From Pogostemon cablin (Eukaryota > Streptophyta > Magnoliopsida > Lamiales > Lamiaceae), in contig CM042986.1 of assembly GCA_023678885.1 (NCBI GenBank), positions 992,001 through 1,056,000 of the forward strand: a stretch of DNA of 64,000 bases, written 5' to 3'. Shown here piece by piece: positions 1-11,018 of this stretch (positions within the stretch are counted from its first letter, which is position 1; each line of letters opens with the position of its first letter). The notes below the pieces were generated by a model. The model was given only the letters and a program-made list of their open reading frames with translations. It did no database searches and was not told the DNA's origin. The position numbers and the translations under genes were made by a program.

Positions 1-700
1 TATCATTATCTTCCATTTTGCATTTGTTTATGAATTTGCTGCTGTATTAGCTTATCATCTTGTAGAAATCATTTTATGTGAAAAATTGGATAGAGTTCAT
101 TTCTTGCATGTTTAATATTTATGATCTGTCTTCTAAGAATACTTTTGGATGAGTCTATGCATGCGCGTTTGTGTTAAGAAATCAAGATTTGTTTCTTTCT
201 GCTCGATTCTCGCCCCTGCTTATATAGTACTCTGTATCCTCATGTAGACTGCTTGTCAAAGAATGTTTCTTGTTGCATATTTGATCAAAATTCCACACAT
301 ACTCTTTTATTTCATTGTTAAATTGATTTTTTGTTGATCAAACTGCTGATGATCATAGATATGTTGGTTAAACATCACAAGGTATGAGATTAATAATAGA
401 TAACAACCCCTGTTTCAGTTGTAAATCTTCTATAAAAAGCTACTTTTATTTAGTTGCAGACTAGCAGTTTGTGTTTTGAAAGGATTTTTATGAAATTGTA
501 ATACTTGTGGCAGGTTTGTGATCCCAGAAACCGTAAAAAAGAACGGAAATTTTGAAGCAAGCAAGAATTCAATATCCAAACCAATCTATACAGGAAAAAT
601 GTAGCCCTATAAAAGAATATAAATCAAGTATTCCCTAAAAAACCAGATGAACTGCTGCTATGGTAGAAGTACAGATTCCATGATCGTGCAATAAGAAAGC
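1..700. other. AT-rich non-coding stretch
   Basis: I see no convincing exon, RNA gene or repeat here on either strand. It may be intron, UTR or intergenic DNA of a gene lying to the left of the window. Confidence 0.4.
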
Positions 701-865
701 CTACACACCGAAATAACCGCCGTTACAGGCACAAGCCCCAGTGCTGGTGCGGCTATAGCCATGCAGGCGTGGTTTGGTGCTTAGGCAGCAGCAAACCAAA
801 CCAATCAACATGATGAAGCCACAAGCCGTGGCTAAAGCTTGAGCCCATTGCCTGTAATACCCCAT
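701..865 (-). CDS. Possible 54-residue Cys-rich single-pass membrane peptide
   Basis: The first ATG of this minus-strand frame is at 865 and the stop is at 701-703. The product has a short polar N-terminus (MGYYRQWAQ), one hydrophobic stretch of about 20 residues ending in GLVCCC, then a basic tail and a C-terminal segment with two more cysteines (GACACNGG). A TATA-like sequence lies at 912-919 on the same strand, about 47 nt before the ATG, which is reasonable for a short plant 5' leader. I do not recognise the family. An overlapping frame covers part of the same DNA, so this could also be chance. Confidence 0.4.
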   Translation of the reverse strand: MGYYRQWAQALATACGFIMLIGLVCCCLSTKPRLHGYSRTSTGACACNGGYFGV

Positions 866-911
866 CTTTATTTTTATGACTATCTTCGATCCCGTCTCCA
901 CCTCTCATCGG

Positions 912-919
912 CTTATATA
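912..919 (-). promoter_or_regulatory. TATA-box candidate for the 54-residue gene
   Basis: On the minus strand the sequence reads TATATAAG, placed so that transcription would start roughly 20 nt before the ATG at 865. Position and sequence are the only support. Confidence 0.35.
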
Positions 920-2367
920 GCTGTTTGCTGCTGAATTTTCCATTGTGCAGTTTGTATTGTATCCCAACTTGCTGGAGGATTGAGTAAGTATGTTGGTGTG
1001 TATAATTGTCACAATCTGGAGAGAATTTTTGAAAAAGAAAATGCACATGGATTTGAGGTATAAAGAGGGTAAAAACGCATTGGCCAGGCTGTTGGCCGTA
1101 AACAGCGATACAAACTAAAGCAATAGATTGCGTCGGCTTACTAAGTTTTAATTTGTTTTGTATTATTTTACTACTGATATTTCTTTTATTTCTTTAAAAA
1201 AATAAAATAAAATAAAAAGAATAGTCTCTCTTTTATCATTGATGAGAACAAAGAGTACAAAAGGGTTCTCTTTACATCAACCGTTCATGCTTGCACGCCT
1301 GTGCTCCACTGGAATTCTACTTTCTATTAATTTTTTTTTTTTAAATTGAGGGTGGAGAATTTTTTGTTAAAATCCAACTTCAAACAATTATTTTGTGTTT
1401 AAGACCTTTTTTTTTTCTCTTAAGCGGCTCTTTCACAGATTTATTACCAAGAAAGAAAATATTCACGTTTTTTAAATGAAAAAAATACTACTACATCTTA
1501 ATAACATTCACATTTTATACACATCCCAACAACTTTACACATTTTTCTTTAAACTAAATTATTTAAAATACTCACTTTTACCCAAAAATTTTACACATTT
1601 TATACATAAAAAAAAATTATAATCTTGACATACAACTATAGAAATTTGCTTTAAATTCAACCTATCTATGACTACTGTAACAGAGAACAAATGTAAATTT
1701 GCACCACCAAAAATGCCAATCATCATTTGCAGAGAATATAAGAGTAAAAGTAAGGATAACATGGCACTCAAAATTGATAGCACCTTTAAAACACTAAAGT
1801 GTGATCCTTTACAACATACTAAAAAATCTTTTTACATAAATCCATAATATTGTTCAAGATCTGATCATGATGGAAATCCAGTACTTTACAACTCCTACTT
1901 TTAAGAACCGATGCCCATTTTCCTGGAGAATTGACAGCTAGCCTGAACGAAGAAATGTCCCTGAGAACAGAGGATATCAACAACATAAACAGAAGGCGCA
2001 AGAAACATTTAGCACAGAAATAGGTATCTCAAAGAATCCATTAATGCACAGTTCAAATGCTTCCGCATAAACTACCATACAGAGAATGTCACAACAATTA
2101 CCCTTAAAACAATAATTAGTAAGTTCCTTCAACAACACCTCTGGCCAAGGCCAAGTAAATTACGCCAAACTGGCTTACCATATTACACAAGTACTTCTGT
2201 TTCACTAGTTGACGGAAAAAAGAATACCAGCATAACATAAGAAATGCATGAAGAAAATAGCATATAGATATACAAGAAAATCATATATTTGAAAATGTCA
2301 GAGACTAAAAAAAATATGAAGGCAGTTTCAGGGTGAAGGAACTGACATGTGCTCTGCTACTCACAAG
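920..2367. other. Intergenic region, includes a degraded MITE
   Basis: No gene found. About 1480-1640 resembles the interior of the Stowaway-like element at 50124-50392: both carry runs of ACTTTACACAT- and AATACTCA-type sequence in the same order. It is probably an old remnant. The part next to 2367 would include the 3' UTR of the PRA1-like gene. Confidence 0.4.
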
Positions 2368-4428
2368 CTACAGCTCGCTATAATTGCGCCAAACCGCACG
2401 AAATTCCTCACGGAATGTATTCAAACGAGCTTTCAGGTTAGGTGTCCTAAAACTTGCATGGATGAGGGTGACTGAAAAAATAAAGAGAGAGGTTAGGGAT
2501 ATACAAGTATACACAACTTAAAGAGAACTGAACGTGATATCTCAAATTACCAAGAAGGCCAGTAGTCAATGCCAACAAGACAGTAAGAAGACCACAAGAG
2601 ACAAACCAAAGGAAGGAGCTCACTGCAGGAAGGGAAATCAAATGATATGACAGCTATCATTATTAACCCTTAAATTATTAAAGATCATGCAGAAAAATCA
2701 CTTACCCAGAGAAAATGCAACAATAAATACCCATCGAGGCCATCCACATATATGTATGGCTCGTTTCGAAGATGGGCGTCCACGAATAACAGGCCTGAAA
2801 AAAATTACGTATCCAATTTAGGAGCATAAGTAACTTTAGCAGTTTAACATCTAATAATCTACTTACGTAAGAGGAGGTCTCATTTTGGCTGCTAGATGTG
2901 GAGAAAACTGTCGGACAGTTCTTGTGACCTTTTCATTGAACGTGCCTGCAAAGCTAAAGGACAAATTTTGACAACATAAGGAAGCATGGAACAGTAACAG
3001 CAGGGACACGAGAATAAGTACAATTCTTAATAGCTCAAAGTCACTATAGTGAATAGCCTATCATTAACTTCAGAAGAAAAATGGTTGTTATTCATCACAT
3101 ATTAGCATTAAAGGAGAGTCCATATAAACCTTCTGATTTTTCCTAGTGTGACCATATTACAGTAGGGAATAAATATAAAGTTGATTTGGAATGACCCCAT
3201 AGGACAAGGAATAACACAAACTTACATAGAACCTACTAGCAGGAGCAATTCCCATAAAGTGTATAAAAACTTGACAAGTCTTTTTCAATAGGCAGGCTAT
3301 TGCTTTTCCCAAATATGCATGTTAACAACAACAAATTTTAGGATAACATTAGTTAACATGAATCTGTTTGTTGTGTTTTGGGATATGGGGAAAGAGAAAC
3401 TTCCGCTGCCACACTTTGGGTTATCTTGATTTGTTTTCATTATAACATAGCAAGTTCCAACGAATCTAAATTTATTTACCCTACAGAAATTTTAATTCAA
3501 GTAATCAAGTAGTTTAAAAGGTATTTTGCATCACTCAACATTTGCTTAAAGACACTAAATCATCTGATTAAACAAGCTAAGACCTATGAGCATAAAAGTA
3601 CAGCGATTGCAGGTTCTTATGTCAACCAAAAAAAAAAAAAGGCTAAAAGTATCAGAATCAACATCCTCCTATTGATGAAAGGCCTTGGAATTTGGAACAT
3701 GCACAAAACTTCACAGAACTACAATTTCACACACTCCAACAACTTTGTAATAGAAAATACCTATCATTTAGAAAAGCAATGCTCAGAGCTGCCATAAGAG
3801 CAGCAACAATTGCCATTGGCCTTCTGAGAAATCCCATCCCTGAAAGTCACACATTCATGGTGTTATATAAAAAAAATATTCGTGCAACATAGATGTGAGC
3901 ATAACCTGAGAACTCAAGCAAATATCGACCCTCATTTTCAACTCTCTTACCAAGAATGAAAACAATCAAGATGAAATAATTTGTCCGGTAACTGCAAAAG
4001 GAGATAACAAATACAAGAAATGAGCAAAGTGTGTGAGATAATAGCTCGGATAGCTGTTATTAGAAAGAAATAATTCAGTAGCCATATTCAGCTGCTCAGG
4101 AGTACTAAACGCGTGCATGATAGGTTCTTAAAAAAGTTTTAAGCAATCCACGAAAACTTCACATCAATAATACATTTCTGATATGCCCTTCCAAAACACG
4201 CAAAATGAAATCAATACTCAACCAGGCTAGCTATTAATCTACAATTATATATTATCAAGAAAGATCGTACTAATAGAGATTGCATTTTAGGCGACTGTTC
4301 CATTTGGCATAAGAACGCGGCACGGTGAATCGGGAGAAGAACTCCGACGGAGGACGCGGCGGCGATGACCAGTCCACTTCACGCAGCGCCTCCACCAGAT
4401 CCTCCGCGGTGACGTTACTCCAATCCAT
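2368..4428 (-). CDS. PRA1 family protein A (prenylated Rab acceptor-like)
   Basis: Seven exons join into one frame of 209 residues: 4271-4428, 3951-3991, 3761-3839, 2867-2953, 2706-2794, 2551-2622 and 2368-2471. All introns are GT-AG. The protein starts MDWSNVTAEDLVEALREVDW and ends WRNYSEL; RLKCNLYYYRTNYF leads into a hydrophobic block with the LRRP motif, then a polar loop (VTRTVRQFSPHLAAKMRPP) and a second hydrophobic block. This is the PRA1 layout of paired hairpin membrane segments. The length matches what I recall for Arabidopsis PRA1.A1 (209 aa). PRA1 proteins are small membrane proteins of the ER, Golgi and endosomes that bind prenylated Rab GTPases and help vesicle traffic. The gene is head-to-head with the ATG1 gene, with a tRNA between them. 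Confidence 0.93.
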
Positions 4429-4669
4429 CTGCCTAGTTTGATCAATTAACCAATCGCGAAACCCTAGGAATCAGAAAGAACGGAACGAAAGAAGAAACTG
4501 AAATAGAAATTAGCGATGGAAAGAAGAGGGGAAATGAATCTGGAGAGCTGTGGATTTGGAAGTGTGAGATTTAGTTTGGAGATTAGTCTGAAAGATGAAA
4601 ATCAGTTTATCTGATTATGCAATTAGGCGAAGAGGAAAAATAAAAATGTATTTTTTAAAAAATAATTGA
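4429..4669. other. 5' leader and promoter region of the PRA1-like gene
   Basis: A short spacer between the PRA1-like start codon and the tRNA-Val gene. It should contain the PRA1 5' UTR and core promoter; I did not find a clear TATA box. Confidence 0.4.
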
Positions 4670-4743
4670 TGTCTGAGCCCGGGTTCGAACCGGGGACCTC
4701 TAGTGTGTGAGACTAGCGTGATAACCGACTACACCACCCAGAC
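4670..4743 (-). tRNA. tRNA-Val (anticodon CAC)
   Basis: The minus strand folds into a complete cloverleaf of 74 nt. The acceptor stem starts GTCTGGG and ends CTCAGAC plus discriminator A. The D arm contains GGTGTAGTCGG. The anticodon stem CTAGT/ACTAG encloses the loop CTCACAC, giving anticodon CAC. The T arm has the standard GGTTCGAAC. No intron is present. It lies between the divergent PRA1-like and ATG1 genes. Confidence 0.95.
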
Positions 4744-5031
4744 AACTGCTCTACCAATTAGTCCGTTTAAAATTTAACTTAATACTCTATAGTTTGCAGT
4801 AATTAATATTCATTTATATATTTTCATTTTAGGTATCCCACCGTGACTATTTCATTTAATAAAATAAATTTTAATATGTTTTTTTATATACTTTTATTTT
4901 AAATTTTTTTATGTATATGTGTTTTTCTATATTATTTATGTAAGAAAGAGCCAAAAACAACCATTGAAGCCTCCTTTTTCTCTATATTTTTCTTCTGGGT
5001 TGCCACTTGAGTTTGTAGTTGAAGTTTTCCA
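4744..5031. other. Promoter and 5' leader region of the ATG1 gene
   Basis: AT-rich 288-bp spacer between the tRNA gene and the ATG1 start codon. Several AT-rich stretches could act as TATA elements, but none stands out enough to call. Confidence 0.4.
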
Positions 5032-8000
5032 ATGGCGCAGAGGTTGTATATGGTGGGGGATTATATGGTGGGGAAGCAGATAGGGACGGGTTCATTCTCG
5101 ACGGTGTGGCAGGCGCGCCACCGTGTGTACGGCACCGAAGTTGCGATCAAGGAAATCGCCACCGTGAGGATGAATGGCAAATTGCAGGAAAGCCTTAAGT
5201 CGGAGATTTTTATTCTCAAGAGGATTAATCACCCGAATATTATCGGTTTGCACGACATGATTGAGGTCAGTCTCTCTTAAATTTGTTTGCAACCAAAGGA
5301 TATGGAATTGTATAGTACTAATTGATTTTGTTTGTTTAAATGTGTTCTGTTGTTGTTGATGAATACTTTTTGTTTATGTACTGATTTTTTGAGTATAATG
5401 AAGTTTGGTGGGAAGTGTGGATTGTAATTTTGGTTTTTATGACTGTGGGCTTATTGGATAATTTGGATTGTGTGCTGTCTGTGTGTGTATGCATCTCTTT
5501 ATGTCTAATAATTGCATTGAATATGTTTTGTGTTGTGCGAAGTTATGACTGTGTTGCATGGCTGGATAATAATTGATAATTATGATATAGAGGAATGGCA
5601 AAAAGGACAAGATGAAATAAATTTCTGATGAAGAAGTAGGAGTCAAGGAACAACTAAAGAAAGGATTTTTATGGTCAATCTCTGATGAAATGAACAAGGT
5701 GTTGTTTTCCACAAGGACTGTGTTGATGTTCTCTGTTATTGGTTCCCTATTTCTAAATCCAGTTTGTCGGCGCCTTCTTTTCGTCAAGTAGGCACCTTCT
5801 TTTTGTCAAGTAGGCAAATAATGTGATATGTGCAAACAACAGTGTCGTTAGTGGCTTTAGATAATGTCAGAACTCTTGGAAAAAGTAGTCGGATATTGTG
5901 TTAATTTTGTTAATCTGTGTCTGCGGCTTAATAGCACGTGTAAACAGCAGTGTCGTTGGCAGCTTTAACTAATGTCAACTCTTAGACAAATTTCTTTTTC
6001 CGATATAAAATTTCCTTTAGTTTATTTCTCATCAGTTGAGACTTCACAGAAGCCTGCGGTGTTGGTTTGGTTGTATCAGATGGTAAAAGTCATTGAATTA
6101 AATAGTACTAATACTACTCATGTATGAAACATTAGAAATATTATCTTATGTTTAAATTATATTGTTCGAGTGGTATAAAACTAAAAGAAGCTTTATTGTG
6201 TATTTCAAGGAACCTGGAAAGATTTACATTGTCTTGGAGTATTGCAGAGGGGGAGACCTTTCCATGTATATTCAACAACACCAAGGAAGAATCTCCGAGG
6301 CAACTGCAAAGTGCTTCATGCTGCAACTAGGTATCTGTTTTAAATGTTTTACCCCTCTTTATTTCTATGACTTCTTTTTTCACGTTTGTAATCATAACGA
6401 TGCAGCCGAGGGCCTTAAAGTTCTTCGTGAGAACAACATTATACACCGGGATCTAAAACCGCAGGTTTGCAAACAAACTCCGCACATCATTTATCTATAT
6501 TTCTCTGATGTTTTCTTTTCAGTATAGTTTCCTTTTTCAATTTATTATCTGCTTTATCAATCAAATTGTCATCTCTGCTCATTGCTGCACTAGTTTCTGA
6601 ATGTCGAGATTACAGAAATGATAATTATAAATCGTAATGTTGAATATTCATGTTTAAATCCTGGGACAGAATCTCCTCCTCAGCTCTAACGGTGACAGTA
6701 GTGTCTTGAAGATTGCTGATTTCGGCTTTGCAAGGCATGACTACTTCTCTGATTTGTGTGCACGTTTTAGTTTTACTCTTTTAAGTCTTATTAACTGATA
6801 CAGGGTTGCTCTTGTCATGTATCCCTGTTAGAAGTCGGTTAAAAGTCCTTCTAGTATGTGAGTTGGTGACCTTTACATACTTGTGGCTTGGGCTCAGAAT
6901 AAATTCTTATAATCTTGAATTTTTCTTGCTTGATATTATGAAAACATTGGTACTTGTTTAAGGAGTTCAAATTCCTTTTTATTCTATCAGATCTCTACAA
7001 CCAAGAGGCCTAGCAGAAACCATATGTGGCTCACCCTTGTACATGGCTCCAGAAATAATGCAGCTCCAGAAATATGATGCTAAGGTGAGATTTACTGTTA
7101 CATATAACTGCTGCTACTCAAACATACTACCCTCTGTTCATTTTACCAATAACACAGGCAGATCTCTGGAGTGTCGGTGCCATTTTGTTCCAACTTGTAA
7201 CTGGGAGGACTCCATTTACAGGAAGTACTCCAGTACAGGTGTGTTCATTATTCATCGTCTTGCAAGTTACATCTATATATAGTTTCCCTTTTTTTTTTCA
7301 TTTTTTCCTTCTTTTTTCTTGTTGTTTTTTTATGGTGTGGATGACATCTATCAAATGTCTTTTACAGCTGCTACAGAACATCATAAAGGCAACTGAATTG
7401 CAGTTTCCACCCGAGCCAAAAAACTTAAGTTCAAACTGCATGGATTTGTGCAAAAAACTACTAAGGCGTAATCCAGGTACTCCCTCCATATTTTATTTGT
7501 TTTCACTTTTGACTGAATCACGGAGATTAAGAAAAGTTTGACTTTTGGAGGTATTATGATATTTTTTTGGGAATAAATAAATAATAAAGTATGTTAGGTG
7601 TGTTGGGCTGGGATGGTTTTTTTGTAAATAAAGTGTATGGGAGAGGGTAGTTGTTATGACTTTTTTACCTTTTTAAGAAGGTGAACATTTGTGAAACGGA
7701 CCAAAATGAAAAAGGTGAAAACTTTTAAAATATGGAGGGAGTATTATTTATAAAATTTGCTTTAAACTATTTACTTCAAAACATTATTCTCAAGGGAAAT
7801 ATTTATTTTACAAGATTTTTGGGGGATGGGGTAGATAATGCTTATAACTGAACACGCGTGATCAACAACCTGGATTATCTAATGGCTTTTATATGAACTA
7901 TGTTAGCGTGTTTGCTTTTGTTTTTCATAATATCTACTATTTTATATCTATGTTTTGAAACCTTATCTGCACAGTGGAGCGATTGACGTTTGAAGAGTTC

Positions 8001-10432
8001 TTCAACCATCCATATCTATCTCAAAGGCAGACTGATGAATCAGTCAGGTAAGTGGGATGTTACGTTTTTATGATTTTTGAATATATAAGCACTTTGTTTA
8101 TATGGAAAACTTATGTTCTGCAGGAATAATCGGTTAGATCAAGTATTAGATGGTTTCCCTCTTCATATGGGGAATACAGAACAAAGTCAATATAAAAATC
8201 AGTTATCTGTGGTAAATTCAGAGCAGAGTTTTCATGAAGAGTTACCATTCAGTCTAGATGACGATTCGAGTGGCCCTGTTAGCAGTCCATCTTTCAAAAG
8301 GGAGTCCGTCATAGTATCCAAGCATGGATTTTCTCTTGATCTAAAGCCTGATCTGAGGGATATCTCTAATCTTCCAAACAGAACAGATTCATCTAAGTAT
8401 AGTGGTGCCCCTACTAAAACAGAAACTACAGTGCCCAGCTTTGGTGGCCACCAGCTTATAGAAGAAAAGCTGAAAGAATCTCGTAAAAATGTGGACTTGG
8501 GATCATTACTGTATGATCATCCAAATAGAGGTATGAATTTTCTCTCTTGATTCTTCTATAGCTAGATTTTATCGACATGCGGCCCGTCTTTATTGGAGGT
8601 ATTTCATTTTTTTGTCCGTGGTTGGAGCTGACAGTCATGGAACTGGAGTCAATTGCCAAGGATTATGTAATGGTCTCTGGTCCTCCACTGGAGTTACCGT
8701 CTTCTGCTCATGCTTATGCTTCAAGTCATTTTCTAATGAAATCCAGTAGTCCACCTCTTTATTCTAGAAATATAAACTCCGCACCTAGTGCACCACTGCA
8801 AATGATTGGGGGGCCAACTGGTAGAGTTGATTATGCTGGGCGTATAGAAAGTTTACCTCAGGCCCCAGGGATTTCACAAGAGTCAATGGATGTAACAGTT
8901 AATTTAGAGCAGCCATCTTCTGACTACATGACAAGGATCAGTTCATTGAAACAGTTGGCAGCTTCCATCAGGGAGTTAGTGAATGACAAGGTAACCTACA
9001 GAACTTTGTCTGAAACACACATAAAATTGTTTGTGAATTCAATGAATCCAACATTTCTTGAATCTGTGCTTGAATGATGTCGTGATGAAAAGATGTTCTC
9101 TGTGTGATTAATCAGGAGATTGGTGCCATTTGAGCATCAAACACACAGTAGAAGTTGAACCATACTCTACTGTAAATCCCTTTGAGTGTGTTGCTTTGTT
9201 AAAATCTTTCTTAAATTGCGGATCTTTTATACTATCTTGCTTACTCTCATATAATACAATATCTAAACAACTTAATGTGCTCATCATTTTCTAGATCGAG
9301 GGAGGAAACCATTTAGAAGCCTTTTCTATTCAGCTTGTAATTCTTGCTATATGGAAGCAAGCGCTGCATATTTGTCATACTCATGCAGCATCAGCAATGG
9401 AGGGTAATTCAAGCCAAGAGAAATTAAGACGAGTCTCTGAGGGTCGGCATAGTCCAGGTGTAAAAGAGTCACTTCATACTGCTAACAGACAGGGTTCACT
9501 TTATGTCTGTCAACAGATCGAGAGGGCATTTCTTCATGAAGTCGAGCATGCTGAGGAACTTGCTAAAGTCGTAGAGCCTGGTATGAGCATTTATGGCTAG
9601 ATATTTTCATTTAAACATTTTCTGTCATGGGCAATAACTAGATTTAGAAATAGTATCTCCCCACCCCACAAAAAGAACAAGTAAAGGTTAAAGGAAAAGA
9701 AAATGAGCTACTTTTGAGAAAAGTATCTGCTTAAACTTGTTACTAGGAAACATATCCATGTGTTGTGTTTCTAATCGATCTATGCTCATAGAAGTCACAA
9801 TCAAGGACCTGAATTATGAAAACAGAAAATTTATCTACAATGTGCAAAAATTGGATGAGTCTTCGCCCAGATCGACTACTCCATTTGTTGTCTCTGTACA
9901 CATCTCCTCGCTCTATGGTTAATGCAATTATGTTTTCTTATGTTTCATTATTTATATATTTCAGGAAATGTGGAGATGCCAGATGCAATTGAACTGATAT
10001 ATCAGTCTGCCCTAGATTTAGGAAGACGTGGAGCGGTAAGTAATTGCTTGAATATTTCTCTTCTTTTCCTTATAGCTATGTGGCTAATTTCCAAAGTATC
10101 TTGTGAAAACTTCTACTATTTCATAGTGGATTCTGTATCTTTATGGTTTAACTCAGACAGTTTAATCCTGACCTGTTTACTCACAGGTTGATGAATATAT
10201 GGGCAACATGGAAAGTGCCGTCATTGTGTATTCAAAATCGGTGTGCCTCCTCTGTTTTCTTCTAGCAGAAGCACCGTCTCTCATTTTGAATCCCCCATTC
10301 TCCCCGACCAACTCGGATCGCTATCGTATTAAGAATTACATTAATGCAATCAACAATAGGCAAAGCATTTCAAGGTCTCAAAGAATGACTATTTTGAAAG
10401 CTGAGGATCAGCCATCCTCTTCTTCAAACTAG
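5032..10432 (+). CDS. ATG1: Autophagy-related Ser/Thr kinase ATG1 (ATG1c-like)
   Basis: Thirteen exons join into 733 residues: 5032-5265, 6210-6330, 6406-6464, 6670-6734, 6991-7084, 7158-7238, 7368-7476, 7975-8047, 8124-8530, 8635-8990, 9295-9580, 9965-10035, 10187-10432. The kinase domain covers about 10-268: P-loop GTGSFSTV, Lys40, HRDLKPQ at 132-138, DFG at 155-157, then MAPE. A Ser-rich linker follows, with YVMV at 425-428, which fits an ATG8-interacting motif. The C-terminal part would be the MIT-like region that binds ATG13. ATG1 starts autophagosome formation as the kinase of the ATG1-ATG13 complex under TOR and SnRK1 control. Length equals what I recall for Arabidopsis ATG1c. Intron 4 uses a GC donor (6735-6736), and intron 7 carries a MITE in its donor site. 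Confidence 0.95.
7480..7741. mobile_element. Stowaway-like MITE in ATG1 intron 7
   Basis: A 262-bp element whose ends read CTCCCTCCATATTTTA and the matching TAAAATATGGAGGGAG, flanked by TA at 7478-7479 and 7742-7743. Those are the Stowaway/Tc1-Mariner hallmarks. The left TA duplication overlaps the splice donor GT (7477-7478). The interior is similar to the element at 51023-51729. Confidence 0.88.
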
Positions 10433-11018
10433 TCGGGTGATACATTATTTTATTCTTTAATTTTTTTTTCTTCTTTTATTGCTTGTATATTGTGAATCCA
10501 TGATGGGGTTGATGGAAGGGGGCCACATTGGTATGACTTTGAAACAGAAGTTTGTTTATCTATTTATTTACATGTACTTTACAGAATGCAGAAAATCAAG
10601 TCCAAAGTTGTAGATAAGTGCAGTTTCTTGAAAGATGGTGGTCAATGAAAGTAGATTTGTTCAAGACTTCAAGTACTCATTTTTTATTGTGAGTTTTTAT
10701 TTTTTTTATTTTTTTATTTTTTTTTTATTTTTATGGTGTGCTAAATGAAATTAAATTTAGATATTTGTAGTGGACTATTGAAGGGGGGTGTGTCAGAATA
10801 GAGGGAATATGAGGAAATGTGAATGCCAATTTAGTCAACCTCCATAAATCACCAAACTCTGCCAACTGGTTCACCTTTTCTTCACCCATGCAAGGTTGCT
10901 TTTGCGGCAATCTTCTTGGTTGGTCCAACCCCCTCTTCCAACCTAAATCTTTTTCATCTTTAACCCTTCATAACCCTAATAATCCACCTTAACTTTCTGT
11001 ACATTCGGAACCCTAACA
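10433..11018. other. ATG1 3' end and ABCG promoter region
   Basis: No gene. The first part should be the ATG1 3' UTR (T-rich). Around 10690-10735 there is a long T/A tract. The last 250 bp lead into the ABCG start codon. Confidence 0.4.

Noticed and set aside
753..1046. 97-codon minus-strand frame overlapping the 54-residue candidate
   Set aside because: It has no TATA box at a sensible distance and looks like low-structure sequence; the overlapping frame has the clearer membrane segment. I am not certain of either.
5437..5787. 116-codon antisense frame in ATG1 intron 1
   Set aside because: It lies fully in an intron, resembles no family and has low-complexity runs.
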